A stretch of 64,000 bases of DNA from Bacilli bacterium (GTDB lineage Bacteria; Bacillota_I; Bacilli_A; RF39; UBA660), in contig JAEDKN010000003.1 of NCBI GenBank assembly GCA_016295795.1, forward strand, positions 5,393 through 69,392, written 5' to 3'. How positions within the stretch are numbered: position 1 is the stretch's first letter; every line of letters starts with the position of its first letter. Shown here one piece after another: positions 16,790 through 26,022 of the stretch. Made by a program: the position numbers and the translations under genes. The notes below the pieces were generated by a model that saw only the letters and a list, made by a program, of their open reading frames with translations, was not told the origin of the DNA and did not search any database.

Positions 16790-19666
16790 CTACTTTCTAA
16801 TTTCTAAATGACCTTCTATAAAGGCATTAGGGTAAAGAAATTGCTTTTCGCCAGATTTAAAATTAACTTTAATATGAGTTCTTTTCAAATCTATCCATGA
16901 AACACTACCAATACCAAATGATTTATGTTCTACAAAAGATCCAATATCCAATTCATCTAAATCAGCTAATATTTGATTTTTTTCTTCTTCAGATATTTTA
17001 GGAATTTCTTTCTTCGGTTCTTTACGCACATCAAATATCATATTTGTAACCTTTTCATGTTCTTCTTGTAATTCTTCAATTTCTTGATCAGGTTCTATTT
17101 CATAATTCATAGAACTTTGTTGATTTACAAATAAACGTTCAAATTCTTCTTTTTTAATAATAGTATCCCATCCACCAATTTCATCATCAGATGAATGTTT
17201 ATTAATACCAGAATAAGATAAACTTGAATCTTCATATCTTTTAAATTTAAAGATAGCTTCATTCATTAAGCTTGAATTAAATACTCCAATACTACAAAGT
17301 ATTTCAAAATCCTTTGTTGTTAAACCAGTAACTTTCTTAAATAATTCTGGTTCTAATTGTGTAATTACATCTTGAAGAGATCTTTCACGATAGTCTGTTA
17401 AGTACATAAATACAGGAATTCTCGTTGCAAATTTAATTAATTTTTCTTGTATTTGTTTTCTCAATGATTTATTTTTCTTTTCTTCTTCATCAATCTCTTT
17501 CTTCTCTTTTTCTGTCAATTTTTCAACTTCAGCTTTGGCTTTCTTTATTTTTTCAGATTTATTAATAATCGTTTCAACTACGTTATTTCCTAAAGATCTA
17601 AAACCTTCAATATGCATTATTGCATCTAAAGCTTCTTTATTATCTATTAATCTTCTTAAAGTATCATTATCTACATTAACTAATAAAGCAGACTCCCATC
17701 TTCTAGCTAAAAGAGTTGCAGAAGTTCCAGACATAGCAATATCCAAAACATCTTGAGCACTAATTTGTCTCATTGAAGAACCATCGTAAGCTAATACCGG
17801 TAAGAAATTAATAAAGTTAGCTACACTTTTTTCAGGATTTGATTCATGTATATCTAATTGACAACTATAATCAGCTATTTCTTTTAATGCACGATCTAAC
17901 GAAAAATCAAATACATAACATTCTTGTTTCATTATTTCTTTTTCATTCTTATCATTTGTAATTTCCCATGGTGATTGACATCTAAATGCTGTTTGAAAAT
18001 ATGTTTCTGGGCTTTTTAAATTTCTTAGCATAAATACAGCAGACCAAGGTCTAACAGTTACTCCAGTAGTTAATTTTCCACATGATAAAGTTATTGTTTT
18101 TGTCTTTAATGGATCATCCATTGCAGATTGAACTGGGTTCAACGCATCTAGACCAATTCCAGCTTTTGTTCCAGAACAATTTATTATTTTATAATCATGG
18201 TAGAATGTATTTTGCTTTTGTTTTAACAATTCTTCCATTGCATCACATGAAGCAACATTTGGCATAAACCATAATGTATGTTGCAAAGCAGCCAATAATC
18301 TTGCATCAGAAAATGGCATTGGAGGTCTCTTATCTTGTCCTAATTTCAAATCATCTATACTTGATGGCAAATATGAACCTCTTATTAAATCCAACCATTT
18401 TTGAACTTCATTTTCATATTTAAATTTTGCAACACCATCAACTTTTTCAGCAGAAAAGAAAACGTTCAAGTCAAACTCATTAAATTCTCCTTGCATCGCA
18501 ATTTGTCTTATGCTATCAGGAATTTTATACGTTAACATAACCATTCTAGGCAATGATAAATATGGATTATTTGAACCAATCCATTCTTGCTTAGCTGTTT
18601 GTTCATCAGAATAAGTCCAACTAAATATTTGCTCCTCAATAAACTCACCAGAGTTTATAGCTCTAAAAGGAGTACCAGATAAAAATAAATAATACTTCGT
18701 TGTTATTGGTAAAAAACTTTCATTAAATGCATTATCTGCCTCTTCTTTTTTATACTTTTCAACATCAAATTCTAATTCTGATTCTTCATTTGTTACCTCA
18801 AATAATTTAGAAGCTTTTTCTCTCCAAGCACCATAATGATATTCATCAAAAATTACTAAATCCCAATTTTCGTTATGAATAAATTCATTTTTTGCTTTAA
18901 TTCCTCCATTATCATTAGTACCTAATAAATCTTGAAATGAACCGAATACAACAATAGGATTTGATTTATCAGCATTTTCATACATCTTATCTATACTTAT
19001 TTGATTAAATTGTGCGTCTTTGTTGGAAATAAATTGCCAATTATCAAAATCTATATGAGTTAATAAATCTTCGGCCCACGCAGATTCAACAGCTGGTTTA
19101 AATGTTAAAATTAATATTCTTTTCAAATCCATTTTTTTAGCTAATTGATATGATGCAAAAGTCTTTCCAAATCTCATTTTTGCGTTCCATAAAAATTTTG
19201 GAGCAGAAACTGGATCATCAATTAAAGCTTCATTATAATACTCAATAGTTCTATTAACAGCTCTTACTTGCTCTGGTCTCATTTTAAAAGTATTAACTCT
19301 ATCTTTTGAATATTTGACACCTGTTTTTAATTCTAAAATAGCATTTTTTACTTCATTTAAATCACACTTAAACCATTCATTTTTATCTATGTCAGAATTT
19401 AATTGTAATATTCCATTTCTTTTTAAAATCTTATGAACATCTTTATCAGTAAATACTGTTCCGTCACATCTTATTGATGATTCTGAATATATAATTTTGT
19501 ATGGTACAGCGCTAGTATGAAGTTGTTCTTGAATTCTCTCTTCAACAGCTCTTTCGGTATATCCTACTTTTATATAACCTTTATGTGATTCAACACCAAT
19601 CAATTCATAAACATATATAGTAGGATTAACATTTGGTCTGGAAGGAAAAAAATCAATTTGTTCCAT
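16790..19666 (-). CDS. Restriction subunit: GIY-YIG-like domain fused to SF2 helicase
   Basis: About 958 aa from ATG 19666, which overlaps the methylase stop (TAATG). The N-terminal ~115 residues (IYVYELIG, then GYIKVGYTERAVEERI) look like a T5orf172/GIY-YIG nuclease. An SF2 DEAD/DEAH core follows, with MRFGKT (Walker A), FDEYH and LSGTPFRA. A coiled-coil precedes a small C-terminal beta-barrel (GSFVEHKSFGIGSVSWID) like those of UvrD-type helicases. With the two methylase genes it forms a complete R-M system. ATP-driven cleavage is inferred. Confidence 0.8.
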   Translation of the reverse strand: MEQIDFFPSRPNVNPTIYVYELIGVESHKGYIKVGYTERAVEERIQEQLHTSAVPYKIIYSESSIRCDGTVFTDKDVHKILKRNGILQLNSDIDKNEWFKCDLNEVKNAILELKTGVKYSKDRVNTFKMRPEQVRAVNRTIEYYNEALIDDPVSAPKFLWNAKMRFGKTFASYQLAKKMDLKRILILTFKPAVESAWAEDLLTHIDFDNWQFISNKDAQFNQISIDKMYENADKSNPIVVFGSFQDLLGTNDNGGIKAKNEFIHNENWDLVIFDEYHYGAWREKASKLFEVTNEESELEFDVEKYKKEEADNAFNESFLPITTKYYLFLSGTPFRAINSGEFIEEQIFSWTYSDEQTAKQEWIGSNNPYLSLPRMVMLTYKIPDSIRQIAMQGEFNEFDLNVFFSAEKVDGVAKFKYENEVQKWLDLIRGSYLPSSIDDLKLGQDKRPPMPFSDARLLAALQHTLWFMPNVASCDAMEELLKQKQNTFYHDYKIINCSGTKAGIGLDALNPVQSAMDDPLKTKTITLSCGKLTTGVTVRPWSAVFMLRNLKSPETYFQTAFRCQSPWEITNDKNEKEIMKQECYVFDFSLDRALKEIADYSCQLDIHESNPEKSVANFINFLPVLAYDGSSMRQISAQDVLDIAMSGTSATLLARRWESALLVNVDNDTLRRLIDNKEALDAIMHIEGFRSLGNNVVETIINKSEKIKKAKAEVEKLTEKEKKEIDEEEKKNKSLRKQIQEKLIKFATRIPVFMYLTDYRERSLQDVITQLEPELFKKVTGLTTKDFEILCSIGVFNSSLMNEAIFKFKRYEDSSLSYSGINKHSSDDEIGGWDTIIKKEEFERLFVNQQSSMNYEIEPDQEIEELQEEHEKVTNMIFDVRKEPKKEIPKISEEEKNQILADLDELDIGSFVEHKSFGIGSVSWIDLKRTHIKVNFKSGEKQFLYPNAFIEGHLEIRK

Positions 19667-21189
19667 TATTCTTCCCCTCCATCCCATGGTTTAATCATCG
19701 ATTCAATAAAAGTAATTTCCTCATCATTTAAAGAAAATTTTTCATATAACTTTTTATCATTCCATTCTTCTTTAAAGTCCAATAATGGAACAAAGCAAAA
19801 TTTATCTCTTGTAATATTCATTGATGTTAAAGCTTGCAATAATAAGAATCTAGCAAATTTTGTATGAAGATAATTCTCCAAATTTTGTGCTTCAATAATA
19901 TTGTCATATTCTCCAACACATAAGTAAGATTCTGTACAAACATATTTAGGTTCTAAAAGAGCTACTTTAGCCAAAACCTTTACTTGACCGTTTTCATCTG
20001 TTTCTCCAATATGTCCAGATAAAGCTTTACCTATAATAACCTTATATTTGTCTATTAAATTTTTTCCAGTAGTAACTTTTTCTTCTTCAATATATGAATT
20101 ACCTTTACTAGATACTAAGAATAAATCATTATCTTGAAATTCTTCATGACCTCTTTCAAAAGAATCTAATCCAAATGGCTTTCTTGATGTAATTATTTCA
20201 GATAACATCTTATATCCACTATCATTGATTTTATGAATAATCGATAAAGCATCATTATATCGTATAAATAATTCAAATTCATTTAATTTACGATTTTGAA
20301 CTATTCTATCTTTTCCTATAACATTAGTAAATTCACAATCACCATTATATTGTTTATCCCATAAGAAATACATTACACCACCACTTATATTATTAGATGG
20401 GAAGCAATCTTTAGCATTAGGATAATCAACTATTTTAGAAAATCTTCTGTCATTTAAAGTTTCTTCTCTAAAAGCATCTAAACCTTTTCCTCCGGCAAAC
20501 CATCGTGAAGGAATAATCATCGATAAGTATCGAGGTTGTAATTTAATAGCTTGGCTTATAAATAATTGATATATAGGTTTTGCACTAGATCCATTTCCAC
20601 CATCTGATAATTGATATGGTGGATTTCCAATAATAACGTCAAATTTCATATTAAATATCTCCTCAACTTTCTTAGTGTGTATAAATTCATATGCGTGAGT
20701 TTCTAAATCTTCTGTTCTATTATATTGAAGTTTAGATGCACCGCAATAATAACATTTGTCACCAACCCATGAGTGATTAACTTTTTTAAATCTAATATTT
20801 CCCTCAGAATTGTCGAATTTTGCAATTGAATATTCGCCATTTGGCCATTTAGAACAATAAACACTTCTTCTAGATACCAAACTTGTTAATTCAGTTATTG
20901 ATATTCCATATAATTGTTTTTTAAAGATATGTTCAATTCTTTCATCTAAATCAGGAATTTGATTTTCAAGACCAACAATTAATCTTTTAGCAATTTCTCT
21001 TAGGAAAACGCCGGTTTTACATGCAGGATCTAAAAAAGTAGTATCTGGATTTTTAAATAATTCTTGAGGTAACAAATCTAACATAGCATTTACCACATCA
21101 GGTGTAGTAAAAACCTCATCATTCGATAAATTTGCTAAACAAGATAACACATCTGGATTATATAAATTTTCTAATAAACCATTATTCAT
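19666..21189 (-). CDS. N6-adenine DNA methyltransferase (Eco57I-like)
   Basis: 507 aa. AdoMet motif I is DPACKTGVF and motif IV is NPPYQLSDGG, the NPPY signature of N6-adenine methylases. Between them is a zinc-ribbon-like CYYCG motif. The C-terminal half probably holds target recognition. It is separated by one base from the upstream partial methylase and overlaps the helicase start. It should protect the host and ICE DNA from the adjacent nuclease. Confidence 0.88.
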   Translation of the reverse strand: MNNGLLENLYNPDVLSCLANLSNDEVFTTPDVVNAMLDLLPQELFKNPDTTFLDPACKTGVFLREIAKRLIVGLENQIPDLDERIEHIFKKQLYGISITELTSLVSRRSVYCSKWPNGEYSIAKFDNSEGNIRFKKVNHSWVGDKCYYCGASKLQYNRTEDLETHAYEFIHTKKVEEIFNMKFDVIIGNPPYQLSDGGNGSSAKPIYQLFISQAIKLQPRYLSMIIPSRWFAGGKGLDAFREETLNDRRFSKIVDYPNAKDCFPSNNISGGVMYFLWDKQYNGDCEFTNVIGKDRIVQNRKLNEFELFIRYNDALSIIHKINDSGYKMLSEIITSRKPFGLDSFERGHEEFQDNDLFLVSSKGNSYIEEEKVTTGKNLIDKYKVIIGKALSGHIGETDENGQVKVLAKVALLEPKYVCTESYLCVGEYDNIIEAQNLENYLHTKFARFLLLQALTSMNITRDKFCFVPLLDFKEEWNDKKLYEKFSLNDEEITFIESMIKPWDGGEE

Positions 21190-21190
21190 A

Positions 21191-21841
21191 TTAATTAATT
21201 CCTCCTAAATTTCTATAATGAGCTATATATTGCTTTAAAAATTTTCCGTTTTTTTCATTATCGGAAAGTAAAGATAATTGTGATTCATCCTTGTTTACTA
21301 GTTCATCAAAAGTATAATCTTTTCTTTGCATTCTTGCATCATTAAATGGGAAAGTCCACTCCGAAAAAACTATAGGATCACTTATATCATTTCCATTCTC
21401 GTCAACTTTTAACAATGTTAGTGCATTTCCACAAACTATATTTTTACTTAATATATATTTTGCTGAATTAACTGTTTGTTCATTATAATCTTTTTTACAA
21501 TTTTTTTTATATGTCCTATCCCACAAATCGAAAAGTCTATCTCTACATGTTATTACATTATCATTCAAAAGTTCTACACCATATAAACTCCCAATAGCTA
21601 ACAATGAAAATCTTTCAAAATCATAACTACTTTTTTTATACTTTTTCTCAACAATAGTCAATTTTCGTTTTAATATTTCAATTAAAAAATTTCCATCACC
21701 ACATGCAGGCTCCAAAAACCTAGAATCAATTCTTTCAGTTTCTTGCAATACAAGATCACACATAGCATTTACTTCTCTTTCATTTGTAAATACTTCTCCG
21801 TGGTCTGCTACTCTTTCTTTAGACTTAACTTGTTTTCCCAT
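21191..21841 (-). CDS. Second methyltransferase-like protein lacking NPPY
   Basis: 216 aa from ATG 21841 (ribosome-binding site GGGGTGAG). Motif I, FLEPACGDGNF, is clear, preceded by GEVFTNEREV, a typical start for the N6 methylase fold. Motif IV is not NPPY; the corresponding region reads PIVFSEWTF. It may be a noncatalytic AdoMet-binding partner of the next methylase. Its promoter, an extended -10 TGTTATAAT, lies just upstream at about 21880. Confidence 0.75.
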   Translation of the reverse strand: MGKQVKSKERVADHGEVFTNEREVNAMCDLVLQETERIDSRFLEPACGDGNFLIEILKRKLTIVEKKYKKSSYDFERFSLLAIGSLYGVELLNDNVITCRDRLFDLWDRTYKKNCKKDYNEQTVNSAKYILSKNIVCGNALTLLKVDENGNDISDPIVFSEWTFPFNDARMQRKDYTFDELVNKDESQLSLLSDNEKNGKFLKQYIAHYRNLGGIN

Positions 21842-21926
21842 AAACTCACCCCAATTCAAGTTTTATATCACGTGTTTATTATAACACATAAATACAATTT
21901 TCCCTATAACTTTAAGGAAATTACAC

Positions 21927-22001
21927 AATTATAATCCCACATTTGTACCCCTTTTAGTACCCATAAATGAACCTTGCATAAAACTACTAAAATGATACAA
22001 T
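21927..22001 (+). promoter_or_regulatory. Activator-type xis-int promoter with 12-bp repeats
   Basis: Three 12-bp units (21927-21962) with the pattern ATTTTNGTACCC and an 11-bp unit ending TGAACC (21963-21973) abut the -35 box TTGCAT (21974-21979). A 16-nt spacer leads to TACAAT (21996-22001) with an upstream TG. This is the same design, spacing and wording as the conjugation promoter at 16.3 kb, in the opposite orientation. It should drive xis and int. Confidence 0.75.
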
Positions 22002-22029
22002 ATTATAAACTAGAGAAAATTGTATATAA

Positions 22030-22055
22030 GAAAGGAATTACTCCTTTCTTTTTTT
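22030..22055 (+). terminator. Leader terminator between promoter and xis
   Basis: GAAAGGA-ATTAC-TCCTTTC followed by seven T residues lies between the predicted start site (about 22008) and the xis start codon. As placed, it would prematurely end most xis-int transcripts, which suggests attenuation or antitermination control of excision. Confidence 0.75.
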
Positions 22056-22071
22056 GTTGGGAGGAATGAAT

Positions 22072-22302
22072 ATGTCTATTGAGGAAACAATTAATCTATT
22101 AAAAAAACAATGGTGTTCTATCGAAGATCTAATGAAATTAGCACAAGTTAGTAGAACTAAGGCTTATAACATTAAAAATGATATTAGTGAAAATTTAGAA
22201 GAACAAGGATTTAAATTACCATTAGGTTTATTACCTATGATAGAAGTCGTTAAATATCTAAGAATTGATTTAGATTACTTGGAAAGAATGTCAAAACTAT
22301 AA
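22072..22302 (+). CDS. xis: Excisionase-like DUF3173 protein
   Basis: 76 aa from ATG 22072, which has GGGAGG seven bases upstream; ATG 22066 is an alternative. The core (KQWCSIEDLMKLAQVSRTKAYNIKNDI and a C-terminal PLGLLPMIEVVKYLRID) matches the small HTH DUF3173 proteins encoded next to integrases of Tn916-like ICEs. Such a protein probably directs excision. It precedes int by 122 bp, with a hairpin (TTTGCCT...AGGCAAA) in the gap. Confidence 0.8.
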   Translation: MSIEETINLLKKQWCSIEDLMKLAQVSRTKAYNIKNDISENLEEQGFKLPLGLLPMIEVVKYLRIDLDYLERMSKL

Positions 22303-22423
22303 TTTGCCTATTGCATGAGATGAGAGGCAAAATGATTTTGAAATTTTAATATTTTGTGCTATGGTGGAGTTGTCAAAAGATTGGCTAACAAAACTTTAAG
22401 CAGAAAATCAAGGAGGATGAAAT

Positions 22424-23557
22424 ATGTCTGTTAAACAAGTAAAAAAAGAGTTAGCCACTAAAGACGGTAGACGTTGGATATTTTATATTAGAGCCGAAGA
22501 TAATATGGGAATAAAGAAAAAGTATAATTCAAAGAAATATATGACTAGAAAAGAAGCCGAAGAAGCTGAAAAAGAGTTTAAAATTAAGATGGCTAAAAAA
22601 GAATTAAATCTATCTGACATGACTTTTAAAGATCTTTGGGAAGAATTTTATGATTATAAAATGGATAAGGTTAAGAAAAATACATTATATGGTTACAGAA
22701 AAAATATATGTAGATTAGAATACTTTATGAAAATTAAAATCAAAGACCTATCAATACAAGATTATCTTTTTTGGAGAAGTACAATAGTTAAATTACCATT
22801 AGCGGTTAAAACAAAAAATGGATATTATAAACTATTAAAAGCTATTTTAAACTATGGAGTTAAATGGCACGATTTCAATTTTACGAGTATATATAATAAA
22901 ATGGAAAAGTTCACTGATCCTAATGGTATGGTAAAAGAAATGAAATTCTATACACCAGAAGAATTTAAAAAATTTATTTCTTGTGAAGATGAACTTCAAT
23001 TCATTACTTTCTTTAAGACATTATATTTTTGTGGATTAAGAATTGGAGAAATATCTGCTCTAACTTGGGAAGATATAGATTTAGATAAACATACTATAAC
23101 TATAAATAAAAGTTTATCTTATATTGAAGGAGAATATTATACTTCTAGACCTAAAACTAAAAACAGTATAAGAACATTACCAATGCCTAACTCTTTATAT
23201 GAAGATTATGTTAAATTTTATGAAGAATCAAAAAAATATTATAATTTCAAAAATTCATGGTACGTATTTGGTCAAACAAAACCTTTCAGTGGTGAGTATT
23301 TAAGAAAAAGAAAAAGAAGAATAGCTGATGAAGCTGGAGTTAAACAAATAAGAATACATGATTTTAGGCATAGTTGTGCTTCATTACTCATTAATAATGG
23401 TGCTAATGTTATGGTTGTAGCAAAATATCTTGGCCATGCTAAAATTGATGTAACATTAAATACCTACTCTCATCTATTCAATAATAAGATGGAAGATATA
23501 GTTAACTTAGTTGATAAAGTGTACACAGAAGAACAAACTGAGACTGATATGAACTAA
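22424..23557 (+). CDS. int: Tyrosine recombinase (ICE integrase)
   Basis: 377 aa. An N-terminal arm-binding domain (about 1-65) and SAM-like core domain (66-165) precede the catalytic domain. The catalytic residues are present: R206 (CGLRIGE), H312-R315 (HDFRHS), H338 (LGHAKI) and Y348 (NTYSH). It catalyses integration and excision of the ICE at its attachment site. It lies at the right end of the element and is transcribed outward toward the att region at 23.7 kb. Confidence 0.95.
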   Translation: MSVKQVKKELATKDGRRWIFYIRAEDNMGIKKKYNSKKYMTRKEAEEAEKEFKIKMAKKELNLSDMTFKDLWEEFYDYKMDKVKKNTLYGYRKNICRLEYFMKIKIKDLSIQDYLFWRSTIVKLPLAVKTKNGYYKLLKAILNYGVKWHDFNFTSIYNKMEKFTDPNGMVKEMKFYTPEEFKKFISCEDELQFITFFKTLYFCGLRIGEISALTWEDIDLDKHTITINKSLSYIEGEYYTSRPKTKNSIRTLPMPNSLYEDYVKFYEESKKYYNFKNSWYVFGQTKPFSGEYLRKRKRRIADEAGVKQIRIHDFRHSCASLLINNGANVMVVAKYLGHAKIDVTLNTYSHLFNNKMEDIVNLVDKVYTEEQTETDMN

Positions 23558-23589
23558 TATGAATTACCACGAAAAACAACATTAAAAAA

Positions 23590-23636
23590 ATACCATTTTT
23601 TTAACAAATTTTCCGTTTTGTCATCTAAAATGGTAT
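23590..23636 (-). terminator. Hairpin at the right edge of the ICE
   Basis: Perfect 10-bp inverted repeat ATACCATTTT / AAAATGGTAT (23590-23599 and 23627-23636) after the integrase stop. On the minus strand it is followed by TTTTTTTAATG, so it could terminate inward transcription coming from outside the ICE. It could also be part of the integrase arm sites. Confidence 0.5.
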
Positions 23637-23674
23637 CTAAAATTTTAAGAAATCGCTAAAAACCCCGTAAATAC

Positions 23675-23709
23675 AACAAAAATGCCGGCACAGGGCCGGC
23701 TTCAGGGGG
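23675..23709. other. Attachment-site-like motif at the ICE/second-element junction
   Basis: On the plus strand this reads AACAAAAAT, a 6-bp GCCGGC hairpin, then CTTCAGGGGG. The same flanking words in the same order and direction occur at 34016-34051, around a hairpin with a different stem. It lies between the end of int and a second decayed xis gene. This fits a recombination site between two stacked elements, although a shared terminator design is an alternative explanation. Confidence 0.45.
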
Positions 23710-23775
23710 CGCTTTTAAAATCATACTTCTGCCTTTCTCTGATTGGTAAAACATGGTTCTACAATTCCCCTCAGT

Positions 23776-23839
23776 TCCCTGAATTTTCCCTCGTTTTCCC
23801 TCATTTTCCCTATTTTAGTGGTTGAGTGGGTGGTTGAAA
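23776..23839. repeat. Left subterminal repeats of the second element
   Basis: Three TTTTCCCT copies about 10-11 bp apart (23784-23811) are followed by TTTTAGTGG (23813-23821) and GGGTGGTTGAAA (23828-23839). The same words recur in inverted orientation at 33925-33999, so both sets face inward. They resemble arm-type binding sites of a tyrosine recombinase. Confidence 0.5.
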
Positions 23840-23903
23840 TGAAAAATTGTTACCTAAACCTAGATTTTGGTTACCTAAATTTTATAGAAAGGAGAAAAAC
23901 AAA

Positions 23904-24124
23904 ATGAAAGAAATAATAACTTATGAAGAATTAAGAAAGATAACTTCTCAAGCTTGGTTATCAGTAAATGATATAATGAAAATCACTTCAACAAGTAAAC
24001 GTGCAGCATATAAAATTAAAAACTCTATTAAAGAAGATTTACTAAAAAAGGTTATTACATACCTAATGCACTATTACCTACAAGAGAAGTATTAGAATAT
24101 TTAAAAATTAAAGACTCAAAATAA
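23904..24124 (+). pseudogene. Frameshifted second DUF3173 excisionase gene
   Basis: ATG 23904 follows AAAGGAG. The protein resembles the ICE xis product (WLSVNDIMKITSTSKRAAYKIKNSI against WCSIEDLMKLAQVSRTKAYNIKNDI) but shifts frame in a run of A residues near 24045-24051. In the +1 frame the expected ending resumes (GYYIPNALLPTREVLEYLKI) and stops at 24124. A one-base deletion is the simplest explanation. Two GTTACCTAAA repeats 22 bp apart lie upstream. No integrase follows, so this marks a decayed element end. Confidence 0.75.
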
Positions 24125-24140
24125 ATTGAATCTTTCTTAT

Positions 24141-26018
24141 TTAATTATTAATTCTTTTTAGATAATCTTGCATTCCTTTATCTACACAGTAAACATAACA
24201 ACCTTTCATACCTCTAGTCATTAATGTTCTATAGGTATTTTTTATTATGTTATCAGCAATTTTATTAGCTACTTCTTCGCCTTGTTCATTAGCAATCTTC
24301 TTAATACCATTTAATGACGTATCTGTTTTAGCACGCTTAGTATAATCTGTTACTATATGACCATCTTCATATCTTAAATCATCACCAATTATAACACCAA
24401 CATAATCAAATTCTAATCCTTGACATGTATGAATGCAACCAACTTCATTAACTGATTCAGCATCAATTGCCCATGTAGTTGAATTTCCTAAATTCCAACT
24501 CATTCCAAAATTAAACTCAGGTATTTCTATATCATGAATTTCAGTATTATTTTTACCTTCACTAATCCAGTTCCAACAATAACCTGCTACTATTCTTGAT
24601 TTATTATTTTCTTTGTTTTTTTCTTCAATTAATCTTCGAACTTCATTAGGATCATCTAATACTCTAAAGTCATAATCAAATCCATCTATATCAAAATTAG
24701 CAGTATCTTTAATATCTAATACTCTATCTAACCATGCAATATACCCATCTGATCCATTACATCTAAATTGACTATCTAAATCAAATGTATAAATACCTGC
24801 TCCTGCTTCATTAGCAAACTTTTTAATTAAATCTTCACTACCAATATCTTTTAAAGTAACTTTTTGATTTTCATCTATAAAGAATACAGAAAACTTAGCA
24901 GCATTTATAATTTCTTTAATTTGATTTTCACCTTTATTTTGAAACATACCAGATTTAGCATTTAATCTATGAGCTTCATCAACAACTAAACAATCTAGTT
25001 TATTTCTTTCTTCATCTATAAAACTTCCTGAACCTTGGAATAAGTGATTAATATATGTTTGAGTAAAATCTCCTCTTAATTTAGAAGAATATACACTTCT
25101 AGGTGCTGCATTTTTAGTAACATAAAAACAAGTCATATTTCTATTATTTAATTCAACTAATAAATTAACTGCAAGTACTGATTTTCCTGTACCAGGTCCA
25201 CCTCTTACTATCATTACATTTTTTTCATTTCTAGATACTGTATCAATAGCATTTCTTAAAGCATATTCATAGACAATTTTTTGATTATCAATCATATAGA
25301 ATTCTCTATTACCTTTTAACATATTTCTTAAAGAATCTTGCAACATTTTAGATGGTCTAATTCTTCCATGATCTATCTCATATAGGATATTACCATCATC
25401 ACCAGTTTCAATATATTTTTTAATAAAATTTCTTAAATTAACAACATCATTATGTCCAAATAATGGCGCTTTATCAGTATATTCTTTATATGTATTACTT
25501 TTTAATGTATCATCTTCTTCAAAATAATAATTATGAAGATATGCACATGGCACGACATTGATATCTTTTAATTGTACAGCTTCATTATAATCTTTAATTA
25601 AATTAGCATAAGTCATAGCTTGATATGAAGGATGATTAACATCTCTCATTCCACCACCAGTATAAGTATTTACCTTATAAATACCATCCATTTCTCCTAC
25701 TTCAGTAGCTTTATCCCATTGTTTTAATTCTATTATAACAACATTTGATTTATCTTTATTGTAACCAGACATCATAAAATCGATTCTACAACCAGTTGGA
25801 GGTATATTATATTCAATAGCTATACCAGTATTATTAGGTATTTCAGAATCACTTAAAACACCTCTCATATATTGCATAGAATTTTTCCACGAATTAAACT
25901 CTGGTACACTAGGTCTTTTCTTTACTACTTCAATATATTTATTTCTTATTTTATCAGCAATTATTCCTAAATCTACATCATCAATAAATCCTGATTTAAT
26001 TCCTTCATATACTAACAT
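24141..26018 (-). CDS. Nuclease-helicase fusion (DUF2075 family)
   Basis: 625 aa from ATG 26018 (ribosome-binding site GTGAGGAG). The N-terminal ~200 residues carry a PD-(D/E)XK-like core (RIDFMMSG... VVIIELKQW). An SF1-type ATPase follows with GGPGTGKS (Walker A), LVVDEAHRLN (Walker B), and later SQFRCNG and THTCQGLEFD-like motifs (VGCIHTCQGLEFDYVG). It ends the five-gene operon 24.1-30.1 kb and overlaps the spacing of the upstream DUF4145 gene. A role in cleaving or unwinding foreign DNA is inferred. Confidence 0.8.
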   Translation of the reverse strand: MLVYEGIKSGFIDDVDLGIIADKIRNKYIEVVKKRPSVPEFNSWKNSMQYMRGVLSDSEIPNNTGIAIEYNIPPTGCRIDFMMSGYNKDKSNVVIIELKQWDKATEVGEMDGIYKVNTYTGGGMRDVNHPSYQAMTYANLIKDYNEAVQLKDINVVPCAYLHNYYFEEDDTLKSNTYKEYTDKAPLFGHNDVVNLRNFIKKYIETGDDGNILYEIDHGRIRPSKMLQDSLRNMLKGNREFYMIDNQKIVYEYALRNAIDTVSRNEKNVMIVRGGPGTGKSVLAVNLLVELNNRNMTCFYVTKNAAPRSVYSSKLRGDFTQTYINHLFQGSGSFIDEERNKLDCLVVDEAHRLNAKSGMFQNKGENQIKEIINAAKFSVFFIDENQKVTLKDIGSEDLIKKFANEAGAGIYTFDLDSQFRCNGSDGYIAWLDRVLDIKDTANFDIDGFDYDFRVLDDPNEVRRLIEEKNKENNKSRIVAGYCWNWISEGKNNTEIHDIEIPEFNFGMSWNLGNSTTWAIDAESVNEVGCIHTCQGLEFDYVGVIIGDDLRYEDGHIVTDYTKRAKTDTSLNGIKKIANEQGEEVANKIADNIIKNTYRTLMTRGMKGCYVYCVDKGMQDYLKRINN

Positions 26019-26022
26019 AAAT

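Noticed and set aside
23784..23811. Short CRISPR-like array from the TTTTCCCT repeats
   Set aside because: Units are only about 10 bp with almost no spacer, and no cas genes are present.
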